64,000 nt of DNA. Origin: Lentinus brumalis (Eukaryota; Basidiomycota; Agaricomycetes; Polyporales; Polyporaceae). Below the pieces are notes generated by a model. It was not told the DNA's origin, made no database searches, and saw only the letters and a list, made by a program, of their open reading frames with translations. Location of the stretch: contig MARA01000020.1 of NCBI GenBank assembly GCA_001792895.1, forward strand, positions 186,001 to 250,000, in the 5' to 3' direction. Of the stretch, positions 1 to 10,409 are shown piece after piece. The translations under genes and the position numbers were made by a program. The number at the start of each line of letters is the position of its first letter. Position 1 is the stretch's first letter.

Positions 1-505
1 GAGGCCGAGCTCAACGTCCACGCGGACAGTAAGTTAATATTCTTACATACATACGCTCAACTGCCTATCACTCACCGGCGTTCCGATGACCCCAGCGGTG
101 ACTGTGGACGGAGACAGGCGCATCAAGCTATGGGCCAGTGAGTCTCGAGCTTCAAATCCCTCTGTGGCACTGTACATAGCATACTGACACGCGTCCTCCG
201 CCCCACCTATAGAGAAGAACATCAAGAAGGGTCAGGAGCTTCTCCTGGGCTACGGCCCGGGATACTGGCTGAACGACGAGCAGCCAAACAGCGACGAGAA
301 GCGGGTCGACACAGAAAGCGTGACACTCGCAGACGAACAAGACAAGGACGAAGTCGGCAGGGGGAGAGTCGCACAGCGTGCGATGACGACGAGAAAGACA
401 ATGCATAAGTTAGTGTCTGTTGTACAACAGGGTATAGACCGTCTGAGAGCGCGAGAGCCGGAGTCTACCAGCCCCACCCTGCCTGCTGCAGCAGCGTGTT
501 TGTGA
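1..505 (+). CDS. SET-domain protein, C-terminal part (5' truncated by window edge)
   Basis: Three exons are read: 1-28, 96-137 and 213-505, joined by GT-AG introns of 67 and 75 nt. The joined frame runs through DGDRRIKLWAKKNIKKGQE and then LLLGYGPGYW, which is the pattern at the end of a SET domain: an acidic/basic strand, then IKKGxEL, then the YG that closes the cofactor and substrate pocket. SET proteins transfer methyl groups from S-adenosylmethionine to lysines. The substrate cannot be told because the N-terminal part of the domain and any preceding domains lie outside the window. About 80 hydrophilic residues follow the domain before the stop. The gene converges on EXO70, with only 94 bases between the two stop codons. 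The alternative, a non-catalytic SET-like protein, cannot be excluded. Confidence 0.72.
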
Positions 506-599
506 GCTTCTCCGGGGCTGGCGGAAGTGACAGAGAGCTCGCTCCGCCACTGAGAAAAACGTGAGCACGGTGATCATCCAGCGTGAGGGAGTGTGATAC

Positions 600-3282
600 T
601 CACGAGTAGAAGCCTTTGATGAGGTTCTCGACGTCCTCCGGGGGCATCTTGATATCTGCACGTCATCACGTCAGTCCAAGCAAGGCTCACAGCGCGGCTC
701 TGCTCACATTTCTGCGGGTCTGAGGGAAGGGGCTGATCAGCCTGGAACCACGCAACGAGACAGCGACGGCACACTCACTCTTGCTGAACTCCTTCCCCAA
801 GTTCCGCTGGATGAACCTCTGCAACGACGGCACGACGAGCTTCACCGCCTCGTCCGCGACCTGCGCGCGCCCCTCGGGGTCGTCCGCCAGCACCCGCGCC
901 ATCTGGTGCCGCTCCGTGACCTCGTCCAGCAGGTCGAAGAACCGGTTGAACTTCTCCTTCACCGCGCTCTTCCCCTTGTCCTTCTCGTCGATCAGCGTCT
1001 GCAGCAGCGGCGAGAAGTTCGCGTCAAAGTACCCCGCCTTGGCGACGCGGAAGTTGCTGTTCAGCAGCTCCTGCGACGGCCGCGACAGGATCGCGGTGAT
1101 CGCCGAGCGCTCCACGAGCAGCTGCGTGCGCAGGAACGAGACGTTGTTGAGCAGGAAGATCGCGCCGAACGCGGGCCGCTTGTTCATGCGCGAGAGCGCG
1201 AGCAGCGACTGGATCACGGCGTTCACGACGTCGTCTGCGAGAGCGCGTCAGAACAAGTTGCGGGCAAACGCGGGAGAACGTACATGTGTAGTGCTCGACG
1301 ATCGTCTTGTCGTCTAGCTCCGCCGGCTTCGTCTTCCCGACCTGTGCGCCTTCGCCCATCCGCCAGTTTCCGTCGCCGAGGGTCAGCAGTGCCGACGCTG
1401 CAGCATCTTTCACGGCCAGCAGCCGCTCCAGAAATTGCACGGTCTGACCATCAGGACATCAGCGCTCGCTCCGACTACAGCACCATGCAGTGCGCACCGA
1501 AATCGTGAACTCCGCGAGGCCCGTCCCCGTCTCTCCGCCCTTGCCCAGGCCCGCCATGCGGATGTCCGCGAGGAACTCGGGGAAGCTGCGCAGACAGGAT
1601 GCGCGGATAGAGTGCAGACCCTCCTTGAGCTCGTTGTCCTTCCGGTCCGCGCGCTTGGACATGATGTCCGTCCACAGGTTCTGTTCCTTGCTGAGGGCCT
1701 CGTACGCAGAAAGCGCGAGAAACGTGTTCTTGTTGAGGTTGCGCTTGATCAGGGACCCGAGCGAGCCGAGGATGGACGTGAAGAGCGTCGTGAGGGGCGT
1801 GATGAGCGTGGCGAACGTCGAGCCGAGTGCGTTCGGTGTGTTGAGAGGTGCGAGCTCGGTGAGCAGACTGTATTCTTCCTGTAGCGGCCCATGAGTCGAC
1901 TTGTGGACTGCCATAAATCATGGGAAGACTCACGTTCGCGACATTGAGAAGGTCCCGCGTCCATCTCCCCACCTCCTGGCCTGCAGTGACACCGTCGATC
2001 GTCTCTGCCCTGTCGACGACACGCTTCCCGAACGTCTCCAGGCACTTCCGTACCCACGCACCGCGCATGTCCCCGTAGCCCTTCTGCGCGTCCTTCAGTG
2101 CCGACTGGATGCCAGACGCTGCCGGATGTGATGGATGCGTGGCCGGCAGAGGGAGTGTGCGGAGGAAGGCGACGAGGGGTCGAAGGGTGACGAGCAGGTG
2201 CGCGGGAACGGGACAGAGGTGAACTCCGAGCCTCCGGGAGGCACACCAGACGACCCTTCCGCAACGAGCTTCGTGTAAAGCTGAATGAGCTTCTTCGCCC
2301 CGCTCTCTACCAGGCGTGCCTACAAAATGAGAATCAGCACGTTACAGGCTTTCAGAGGTGTGGCACAAGGAACGCCGCGCCTTCGCTCGAACAGGTCGAC
2401 AGACTGATAGCCAAACTGCGTCTCCTAGGCCGGGCTTCAAGACTCTCGGTGCATATGGAGAGACCCATATGGCTTCTGAGAGCTCATACGCTTGAACCTA
2501 TCGCATCGCCGACTGTGCAAGTCTGGCGAGAGCGTGGCAACTCCAGTAGTCGAGGAAGCATAATCCGACGATCGGTATGGCCAAGGGGACGATTCGAGCA
2601 ATCAAAGTCCAAGCGAGAATATGGACCATGGCCAGAAGGAACCCATTCGACCGCACAGACACAATGGTTCGTATCACAGCGTAACTGGGGACTATGTGTG
2701 TTGATACGGAGTATCGACGAACCTTGTCTCGGGAGTCGGCACTGTTGAATGCGACGCTCGCGTTCATGCGTTCCAGGACCTCTGTATATGCACTCAGCTG
2801 GTTCGGTTGTGGTCTGTGAATACCAGTGAGCCTCTGCATTAGAAGGTGCAACATTCGTGACACTGACCCTCGCAGAATCAAAGCTTCCTCCGCCGCGACG
2901 CCTTCATGGTAGCTCGCGATCTCGTCTATCTTCCCTAGGGCGCTGTCGATGTCTTCGCGAGCGCATATAGTCACTAAATGTTACCCCAGATCACTTAGTG
3001 ACTCACTGTTCGCTCGTCTTGTGAGCAGTTGCGTGGAGGTGTACAGGGGGAGGATGGACTTCTCGAGCTTGACGAGGCGGGTATCGAAGCTGGAGAGAAT
3101 GGCTGTCGAACAGTTCGTTCGAACGCACATGCTGCAGAGCGAGCGTCACGTACAGGTCATCCGCTGCGAGATTTGCCTCGTCTTGTTCAGGTTCTGCTCA
3201 AGCTGGGGCGGGATTGGCGTGTCTGCCGTGGCTATAGAATGGATAGACTTACCAGCTCGATCTCTGCAGTTTCATCATCCAT
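600..3282 (-). CDS. EXO70: Exocyst complex subunit EXO70
   Basis: EXO70 is the exocyst subunit that binds plasma-membrane phosphoinositides and Rho GTPases and tethers secretory vesicles at growth sites. Exons on the minus strand: 3253-3282, 3154-3202, 3007-3102, 2868-2952, 2723-2813, 1934-2319, 1498-1878, 1284-1443, 779-1234, 708-719 and 600-655. The N-terminus reads MDDETAEIEL then LEQNLNKTRQISQRMT, followed by a coiled-coil stretch with ILPLYTSTQLLTRRAN, the usual fungal start. The C-terminal helical rods contain LLVERSAITAILSRP, AGYFDANFSPLLQTLID and the ending MPPEDVENLIKGFYS. The penultimate exon is only 12 nt and supplies NPQK. The 386-nt exon 1934-2319 is one base short of being in frame; conserved sequence resumes after the GGG run at 2204-2206, so a missing base is inferred there. 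The second intron is about 50 nt, typical of the group. Identification is firm. Confidence 0.93.
2204..2206 (-). other. Frame break in EXO70 at a CCC run (coding strand)
   Basis: On the coding strand the frame before this run ends in FTSVPF and the frame after it continues HLLVTLRPLVAFLRTLP, the expected EXO70 sequence. One additional C joins both frames as VPFPAHLL. No plausible intron fits without deleting the conserved segment. Confidence 0.7.
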
Positions 3283-3906
3283 GTCGTTGCAACGGGTATC
3301 CTCTGCTTAGTGATATATACTTGCTTCACTTGCTAGACCCGTAGATACTGTAGTGTTGTCGTGAGCGAGGGTGTCACCAGATCGCCAGACTCAAGAGCCG
3401 CTAGTCTTCCTGCAGCGGGCACGCCCAGCGGGGACGTCCTCAGGTATCGCAACAGAGTAAAAGCCCAGGAGAGGTAGACTTTCTGATCAAATAGTCGAGC
3501 GTGGTGGCGGGAAGAGTCAAGCGCGTCGGGCGCGACGGCGGAGCCGCAGCGCGCGACTTGCTCGCCGTCGCTCAGGCTGTGGCGCAGAACTGACTCCCTC
3601 TCCTCCTCGCGCTCACCCGCCCATCACTCGCCGCCCATCACTAGTCGACGCCCGCTGCAGTCGAGTCACCGTCGCTCCGGGTACAGTACATATACCAGCT
3701 GCAGCACGCCGGGTCTCCCAGACTCGTCGCGCACACCTCTTTGCACCATATCGCCTCGATCTTTCCGCCTTTTCTTTCACCTCAAACGTCCACCCGATCC
3801 AAGGCTCCTTTGTTCTTCGCGAAACAGTCTTGTACTGCTACGCTCTATAACTCCCACTCGTACGCTCTCCACCACTCACGCAAAACGAAAAGAACAGCAA
3901 ATAGGC
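3283..3906. promoter_or_regulatory. Divergent promoter region between EXO70 and TRL1
   Basis: This 624-base gap separates two divergently transcribed housekeeping genes. It has no convincing open reading frame. The TRL1 side is pyrimidine-rich with many short CT and TC tracts, as in fungal core promoters without a strong TATA box. A weak AT-rich element (catataccag) lies near 3690. No individual factor site could be assigned. Confidence 0.4.
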
Positions 3907-6900
3907 ATGTCTGCGCCACCCCGCACGCCCTCTCCTCCCGTCGTCGCCGGCAGCGACAAGCCTGAGCCCTCCGAGGAGCTCCAGAAGCTCTTCTCCACCC
4001 TCAGCATCGACGACGAGGACTCACAGCTCATCGATGCCCTCAAGGCTCTCTCGAAGAAGTCCCCAAACTCGTCAAGTCGACGGAGTACGTCGCCCCCGCT
4101 GACCCGAGCATTCGTCTTCGCAGCTGGAAGATGAACGAGTTTAAGTACTATGACATTCCCTCGCCGTTCCCTACCCTCGCGCGCGGTCTCTTCACTATGG
4201 AGGTCAAGACCGCCTCCGGCCAGACGAAGAATCGCATCGTCGCGCGAGGGTACGACAAGTTCTTCAACATCGGGGAGGTGCCTTGGACAACGGTGAGTGC
4301 TCACTATGCTTGTCATCTATGCCATTGTCGCGTGTCCGCCGCCATGTTTCCTCCCATATCCTCGGAGCCGTGTCCCTTGCAGATGCATGTACTGTACGGC
4401 GACGAGGGTACATACTACAAACCGTGTGCCCGCGTCATCGAGTGTCGCAATTCTGCACCACGAGCGATTAGTTCGTGCCCTGCGGGTCGCAGCTGAAGAT
4501 CGAGGACCACTTCTCGCGATGAGGGAAGGGCTTCCCGCGTACTCGACGACCTAGCTTCTTTTTGATCTACGTTTATTCGGCTACTAAGGAGCACACGAGA
4601 GATTATTTATCTTGTCCATGCGTTACAGATAGTGGCTTGAGCCTTGCAAGGCCTTCTACTCTCGGAGGGCCAGCGCCAGGGGGACTGTCCGCTGGACAGA
4701 CGCCCTGGTGTTCAGGCCCTTGTTGGTCTGTATGCGCTATGCGCGGCGGATAAACCCGCGTGCATAGTGCATAGTATGCCTGCATCCCTTGTGCATCCAC
4801 CCAGTCATTAATTTCTGGCAGTTTTGGCTCACTAGAGGGAATAACGCCGTGGTGCAGGACCGGTCAAACCGTTCGCATTCTGCACGTCGGACATGTATGC
4901 GCGTAGAGTGCGAAGTGTGGCCCTCGAACCCGCATCAGCAGTCTTGGTCGCACTCTGCTTCGAAGGGGCCAGGGAAGTATCTTTGACATACGGGGAACGC
5001 CGTCGCGGCTCAACACTCGCCCAAATGCGCCTTCCCCGACTGAGCGTTCGGTGCCATCGATGACGCATGGTGTTTCTGGGTGGCTCGTTGGCTCTGGCCA
5101 ATATGCGCTCGTACCATCCAGCTGCTGTCGATGTGAGCGAGATGCGCCTTTGGGTCCGTCCAGTGGAGTAGACGTGTTCGTGGGGGTCGCATCTTCGCAA
5201 TGGGTTGTCGACGATGGATGCATTGGGACATGCACATCTCCTCCCATGCTCCTTAAGCTCCTCTTATACTCCCTGTGCCTTCGTGTGAACGTTGAGTCTG
5301 TGCGTCCCGTGCCCATCCCCCGTCATTCAACGCAGGCAGGCGATGGTGAGACATCTTCATCGGGAGGCGGGGAAACGGAGGGGGCGCACGGGATTAGACG
5401 CGCTACGACCGGCGTTGCGTTCATGAAGGGACGGGGTTCAGTTCTGGTCCTAGGAGTGGCTAAGGGGAGGAGAACCTGACGAGGTGCTGACATGATCAAG
5501 AGGATGTTACGGGTCGGAGGCAGACTCGAGATTTGCAGACTTTGGTCAGGCATTGTGTGGACGGCTGCTGGTTGTCCGGGTCGCCTGTGTCCGTGCTCCT
5601 CCCAGTGTCAAACGAGCTTGCACCGGGTCGACAGCACACCACAGCGATGGTCCAACATGCCGTGCTAGGAGAAGTGCACAGAGGCGGGAAGCGGCCGAGG
5701 GGGATGAGACCGACCCAGCCGCTGCTCTCTTCACATGCGGGTAGGGTTGGAACGCTGTAGACTCATTCTTCCTTTTATCCAACTCTTGACATGCGACTTG
5801 ACGCAGTCCTGACCTATGTGTGCACAGTGGGGCTCCCTCGAGTCGCATACAGCAGCGCCGTATACTCTCACACTCAAGTCTAATGGCTGCATCATCTTCA
5901 TCGCCGCGCTTACTCCCACCAAACTCGTCGTGACCTCAAAACACTCCCTCGGCGGATTGAAGGAGAACGGATCTGGGCCGGGAAGCCACGCGCAGGTCGG
6001 CGAGCAGTGGCTCCGCAAACACTTGGCCGCGGCTGGTAAGACCGAGGAGCAGCTCGCGAGGACGCTCTGGGAGAAGCAGTGGACAGCCGTCGCCGAGGTC
6101 AGTCCTGAGCTACCATACTCAGATGTGATCGCGCTGACTCCGTCCTAGCTTTGCGACGACTCATTCGAGGAGCATGTCCTGCCGTATCCGCCCGAGAAGA
6201 CGGGGCTGCACCTGCACGGGCTGAACGCGTGCACGAAGCGGTTCCACACGCAAGAACAAGCCGTCGTTGATGCGTTCGCGCGCGAGTGGGGCTTCATCGT
6301 CACGCCGTCGACGGTGCTGAACACGATCCCCGAAGTGAAAGAGTTCACGGAGCGGATCGGGCGCGAGGGCAGCTGGAACGGCGAGGCGGTGGAGGGCTTC
6401 GTCGTGCGCACACACGTCACGGAGCCGCCAACGAAGGGCGACAAGCCCGTATCCGCGTCGCCGTACCCCGTCGGGTCGTCGTTCTTCTTCAAGGTCAAGT
6501 TCGACGAGCCGTACATGATGTACCGCGACTGGCGCGAGGTGACGAAGACGCTGCTGTCGAAGGGCCCGGCGGAGAGCAACGTGCCGAAGAGCAAGCTGCG
6601 CCGCCCGGAGACGAAGGCGTACGTGCGCTGGATCATCTCGGAGATCAAGCGCGACAAGGACCAGTTTGCGGACTTTACGAAGGGGAAGGGCATCATTGCG
6701 ACGCGCGAGCGGTTCCTCAAGTGGCAGGCGAGCGAGGAGGGGAGGAAGGCGCAGGCGGCGGCGGACGCCATCCCTGAGGAGACGGGTTTGAGCACAGACG
6801 TGAGCCTGAAGGGCGGCAAGACGATCATCATGCCGGTGGCAATTCCTGGTGTCGGTGCGTGTTTCGTGGTGTTGCTTTGTCTGTGTTGACGCGTGTTGAC

Positions 6901-8211
6901 GAGTTGTGGTTGCGTATCACCTTGGCAGGCAAGACCACGATCGCGGTCGCGCTGACGCACCTGTTCGGGTTTGGCCACGTCCAGAGCGACGACATCCGGG
7001 CCAAGAAGCCTGCGCCGCTGTTCATCAGGAGGGTCATGGAGGCGCTCAGTCAACATGACGTCGTCATCGCAGACAAGTGAGCATTTGCACAATCTATATA
7101 CTAGCACGTCGCGTTAACTGCCTGTAATCGCAGGAACAACCACTTGAAGCAGCACCGCGAGCAACTTCGGGAAGCAGCGAACAAGTTCAAGCCGCCCGCG
7201 AAGCTGCTCGCGCTCAACTGGTCCTTCGACATCCCGCAGTCGACCGTGCACCGTATTTGCGGCGACCGCATCACCGAGCGCGGAAACAAGCACCAATCGC
7301 TGGTCGCGGACGAGAACAAGACGCATGAGGAGGTCCTCTGGCAGTTCCTCAAGCACGCCGAGGAGCTCACGGACGATGAGGCGGACGTCGTCGTCAGCAT
7401 GGACGTCGAGGAGCCGCTCGAGGACGCCCTCTCCCGCGCGGTCGGGGCCATCGTCAGGTACCTCGGGCTCCCCCAGCCGGACGCAGAGAAGATGGGCCAG
7501 GCGCTCGCAGCGGCGAGGGCGTACGAGCCCAAGTTGCGAGCCACGAAAAACCCGAACCCTCACGGGGTCGCAGACGGAGCGAAGCCGAAGGACAAGAAAC
7601 CGCCAAAGGAGCAGGGCGAGGAAGCACCGGGCACGCCCAAGAAAGCCAAGGCCGGCGCCGCCCCGCGGTACTTCGGCATCCTCGCCGAGGTCGACCTGCA
7701 GGCCGTCGTCGGGGCTGCCATATCTGCGTCCGCGCCCCAGCTCCCGAGCGAGGCGGTCCAGTTCTGGAACAACCTCGTGCAGGAGAAGCGCGTGCAGGGC
7801 CGGCCGCACGTCACAGTCGTGCACTCGAAGTCGCTGCCGGCGGAGGGCGCGCTGTGGGAGCGGTGCCGCGCGTTGAACGCGCTGCCGCGGCCGCCGTTGC
7901 TGTCCTTTAGGCTCGGGCACGTCGTTTGGAGCGAGCGGATCATGGCGTGCACGGTCGTGGACCTCGCGGCGGACGCGGGCGAGGGGGAGGTGCAGAAGGA
8001 GGCTGTGGAGTTTGTGGTGGGCCTGCCGGAGGAGGTGCGGGAGCGGCTGCACATCACGGTGGGGACGCGGAGCCCGAACGTGGCGCCGGTGGAGGCGAAG
8101 GACCTGGTCACGGAGTGGAAGAAGAGGGCAGGAAGGGAGATTCCTGGGGTGTGGGCGGTGCCGCTGAAGGATGTGTGGGTGAAGGGACGGGTGAAGGGGC
8201 TGCACTCGTAG
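3907..8211 (+). CDS. TRL1: Trifunctional fungal tRNA ligase (ligase / kinase / cyclic phosphodiesterase)
   Basis: TRL1 seals tRNA exons after intron excision and joins HAC1-type mRNA in the unfolded-protein response. Exons: 3907-4292, 5828-6097, 6149-6854, 6929-7076 and 7134-8211. The nucleotidyltransferase domain holds the motif I lysine in LTLKSNGCIIFIAAL and downstream WNGEAVEGFVVRT (motif IV-like). The polynucleotide-kinase P-loop PGVGKTTIAVAL is split by intron 3. The C-terminal cyclic phosphodiesterase domain carries two HxT motifs, PHVTVVHSKSL and LHITVGTRSP. Exon 1 is one base out of frame: sequence up to ALKALSKKS is in one frame and PKLVKSTEYVAPADPS in another, repaired by one more C in the run 4061-4064. 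The first intron (4293-5827) is about 1.5 kb, some 25 times the usual size here. Start chosen at the first ATG with a conserved-looking acidic leader. Confidence 0.92.
4061..4064 (+). other. Frame break in TRL1 exon 1 at a CCCC run
   Basis: Exon 1 (3907-4292) is 386 nt, one short of a multiple of three, although the downstream splice phases demand phase 0. Adding one C to this run joins LSKKSP to KLVKSTEYVAPADPS. The upstream part of the downstream frame has a stop near 3963 and no ATG before 4131, so a different start does not rescue it. Confidence 0.7.
4293..5827 (+). other. Oversized first intron of TRL1 (about 1.5 kb)
   Basis: The exon ends in PWTT at the donor gtgagt (4293) and coding resumes with WGSLESHTAAPYTLTL after gtgcacag (5827), in phase 0. 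Flanking protein sequence is continuous for this family, so everything between is intronic. The interior has several unrelated short open frames and small palindromes such as gccttgcaaggc near 4650. No terminal inverted repeats, target-site duplication or recognisable transposase could be seen. An old decayed insertion is the likeliest source. Confidence 0.6.
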
Positions 8212-10409
8212 GGTCGCTGTGGTAGCTCTTGTAGCGGCTCAGGCTGGTTGCTGAGGATAGTCTGTGGCGGGACTTTGAAAAGGCAGACGGACCGAGCGTT
8301 GTGGGGGAAGTAGACGAACATTTAGGACGTATATATATTCACTACACTGTATCCATAGTTGACGGGACGCCGTTGTACTAAAATCTACTCCGCCTTCTTG
8401 ATGTAAAGTAATGCTCGCCACTCATACCACTCCTGCACCATCTTCTGCATGAGTGCACGTCGTCAGAACTAGAAGAGACGCGCCCCTATTACGTTCTTTG
8501 CTGAGTTCCTGCAATCAATCTTGCATAGCGTTCTTGTGGTTGAATCTCATTTGTTAATCTCGACTCACAAGGCTCCTATCTGTTGCTATGGATATATTCA
8601 GTGCCATAAGGAACATAAGTACAGTATCGTAGTACGTGAACCTCCTCGTACAATTGGAACTGTCGCATTGTGATATCATGAACGCTCTGCGTCAGATGGA
8701 GAGTCGTGTTCGTGGTCTCTCTGTTCAACAGCTGGTGTATACATGGCGAAACGCACGTCCATGGAGATTTCTCCTCTCCAGATGATTGCGGGGGCATCGG
8801 GATCAAAGTACGTACGTAGATGGGCAAGACAAGACGTCTGGGACCCATGGCTCCGGTATGCGACCGTAGTGATGGGTGATTGGGACCGCCGCGGGTTTAT
8901 CATCCGGCTGGCTATCCGCTTCGGTGGAGTCTCAGCGCATGGTGCTATGTAGTACCGGCCTGGGGAGTCGCCAGGCCTCAGGGCTCGTCGATCAATGCGC
9001 TGAGGTTCGCCAACCTGATATACCGGCGACAAATATAGTTAGCCAGGAAGATTCTGCGTGGGTGACTCACAGAGTCCGTGCTTCGCCGTGTGAGAAGGGT
9101 CCTTAAAGACACGTACCACGGACAATGGTCTCGTAGCCCGCCGTGAGCTGCGGTAGTTGGGTTGCGATATTTTTGAACAACGGCAGGGTACGAGACCAGC
9201 AGCGCAAGAGGGCTGCATAGCCCCGACGCCGCCAGTGACCGGCGTAATGACAGCGCGAGGATCTGCTGCTATCTGCTGCTACATGTATCTAGTTGTGAGA
9301 CGAGATCCGTTCTACGGCGTGTTACGCCTCGAACGTTAGTGCGCCGAGCGATTTGCGCGCGACACGGGGAAGCATGCGGGCGTTGTGGAGTAAGCTTAAG
9401 CATATGAGTACGATCCAAGTAAGTTACAAGTACGATCGCAAACAAGCCCACCTGATTCATGAAGAGCCTTGAACGTTAAATGTATGTAAGTAAGAGCACA
9501 CGGCTGGGGTCCGGGGTGCCTTGATAAATCTTGGACAGCTTGGATCTCGTACCTGGCAACAACCTGGCAGCGCCACAACGTGGCGAGATCGGGCTCCGGA
9601 TCGCCACTCGGCTAAATCTCGGGGACACTTGGAACCTCCAGGCGAGACGAGCGAACGGACCATCCTGGTGTTCCTCCTCGACGTCGACCTCATCGGTGCA
9701 CTTGCGTCAACCAAACGACGAGAGTCCCATCTGGCGGTGCGCATGCAAACGCTGGGATAATTGCCGCGAATTCGCAGAGTGCGCAAGTCGGCGTGTACGC
9801 GGCGTGGTGAAAACTTCGAGATAGAGATGGCGGGGAGATGGTGACCGTGGCAGGATGGTGCAGTGGAGACGACTTCTCATGCCGCGTGGCCAGCGACACG
9901 CGAGGTGGTTGGGCGGGTGCATGTGTTCACCGCTGGCCGCTCATGAGGTTAGAGAACCTATCGTTCTATCGTTATCTGCTAGCTTGGATCTGCATCGTCC
10001 TCCTCGAGTTCAGGTACGTGCGAACACACGGCGCACAGCGGCTGCGGGGCGCATCAGGGCGAGGACGGTCTCACTGTGGGCGACTTGCGGGGATTGAGCG
10101 TCGTGGGGGCGGGGCGGGGAAGACGTCGGGGACAGCATGGTCGGAGGTCATATGAACGGACACAGCTGGTTCGAGGCTGGAACGAGGACTGGGGAAGCCG
10201 GGTGGGAGGAAGAGCGTGCCCAGTCTGCTGTCACGCCCGCATCAAACACAGCGCGCGACCATGTGGACGCCAACTCGCCACTTATCGTCTCGCCTCCACT
10301 CTCTCAATCTGCTATAAGTACCCGCGGTTCCTGCCATGCCCGACGAGCTTTTGCCCCGCTACCAACAACCACTCCTCTGCTCGCACCCTCGCGCTTCGTC
10401 TGGGTCGCA
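8212..10409. other. Intergenic region, about 2.2 kb, no gene recognised
   Basis: This lies downstream of TRL1 and upstream of the UNC93-like gene. The first 200 bases are probably the TRL1 3' UTR. The rest holds only short open frames of mixed composition on both strands, none with recognisable family motifs or an intron-consistent exon chain. The last 100 bases form the promoter of the next gene. Confidence 0.5.
10313..10318 (+). promoter_or_regulatory. TATA-like box of the UNC93-like gene
   Basis: TATAAG lies 97 bases before the ATG at 10410 and is followed by pyrimidine-rich sequence. The distance suits a fungal TATA element. This is a positional inference only. Confidence 0.4.

Noticed and set aside
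4131..4496. Separate 121-codon gene starting MNEFKYYDIPSPFPTL
   Set aside because: This is the rest of TRL1 exon 1 after the one-base frame break; the part after 4292 is intron.
6145..7107. 320-codon open frame on the minus strand
   Set aside because: Overlaps TRL1 exons with clear ligase and kinase motifs on the plus strand.
7114..8205. 363-codon open frame on the minus strand
   Set aside because: It is the antisense of the TRL1 C-terminal exon. High GC3 in the real gene opens the opposite frame; the protein is Arg/Leu/His-rich without motifs.
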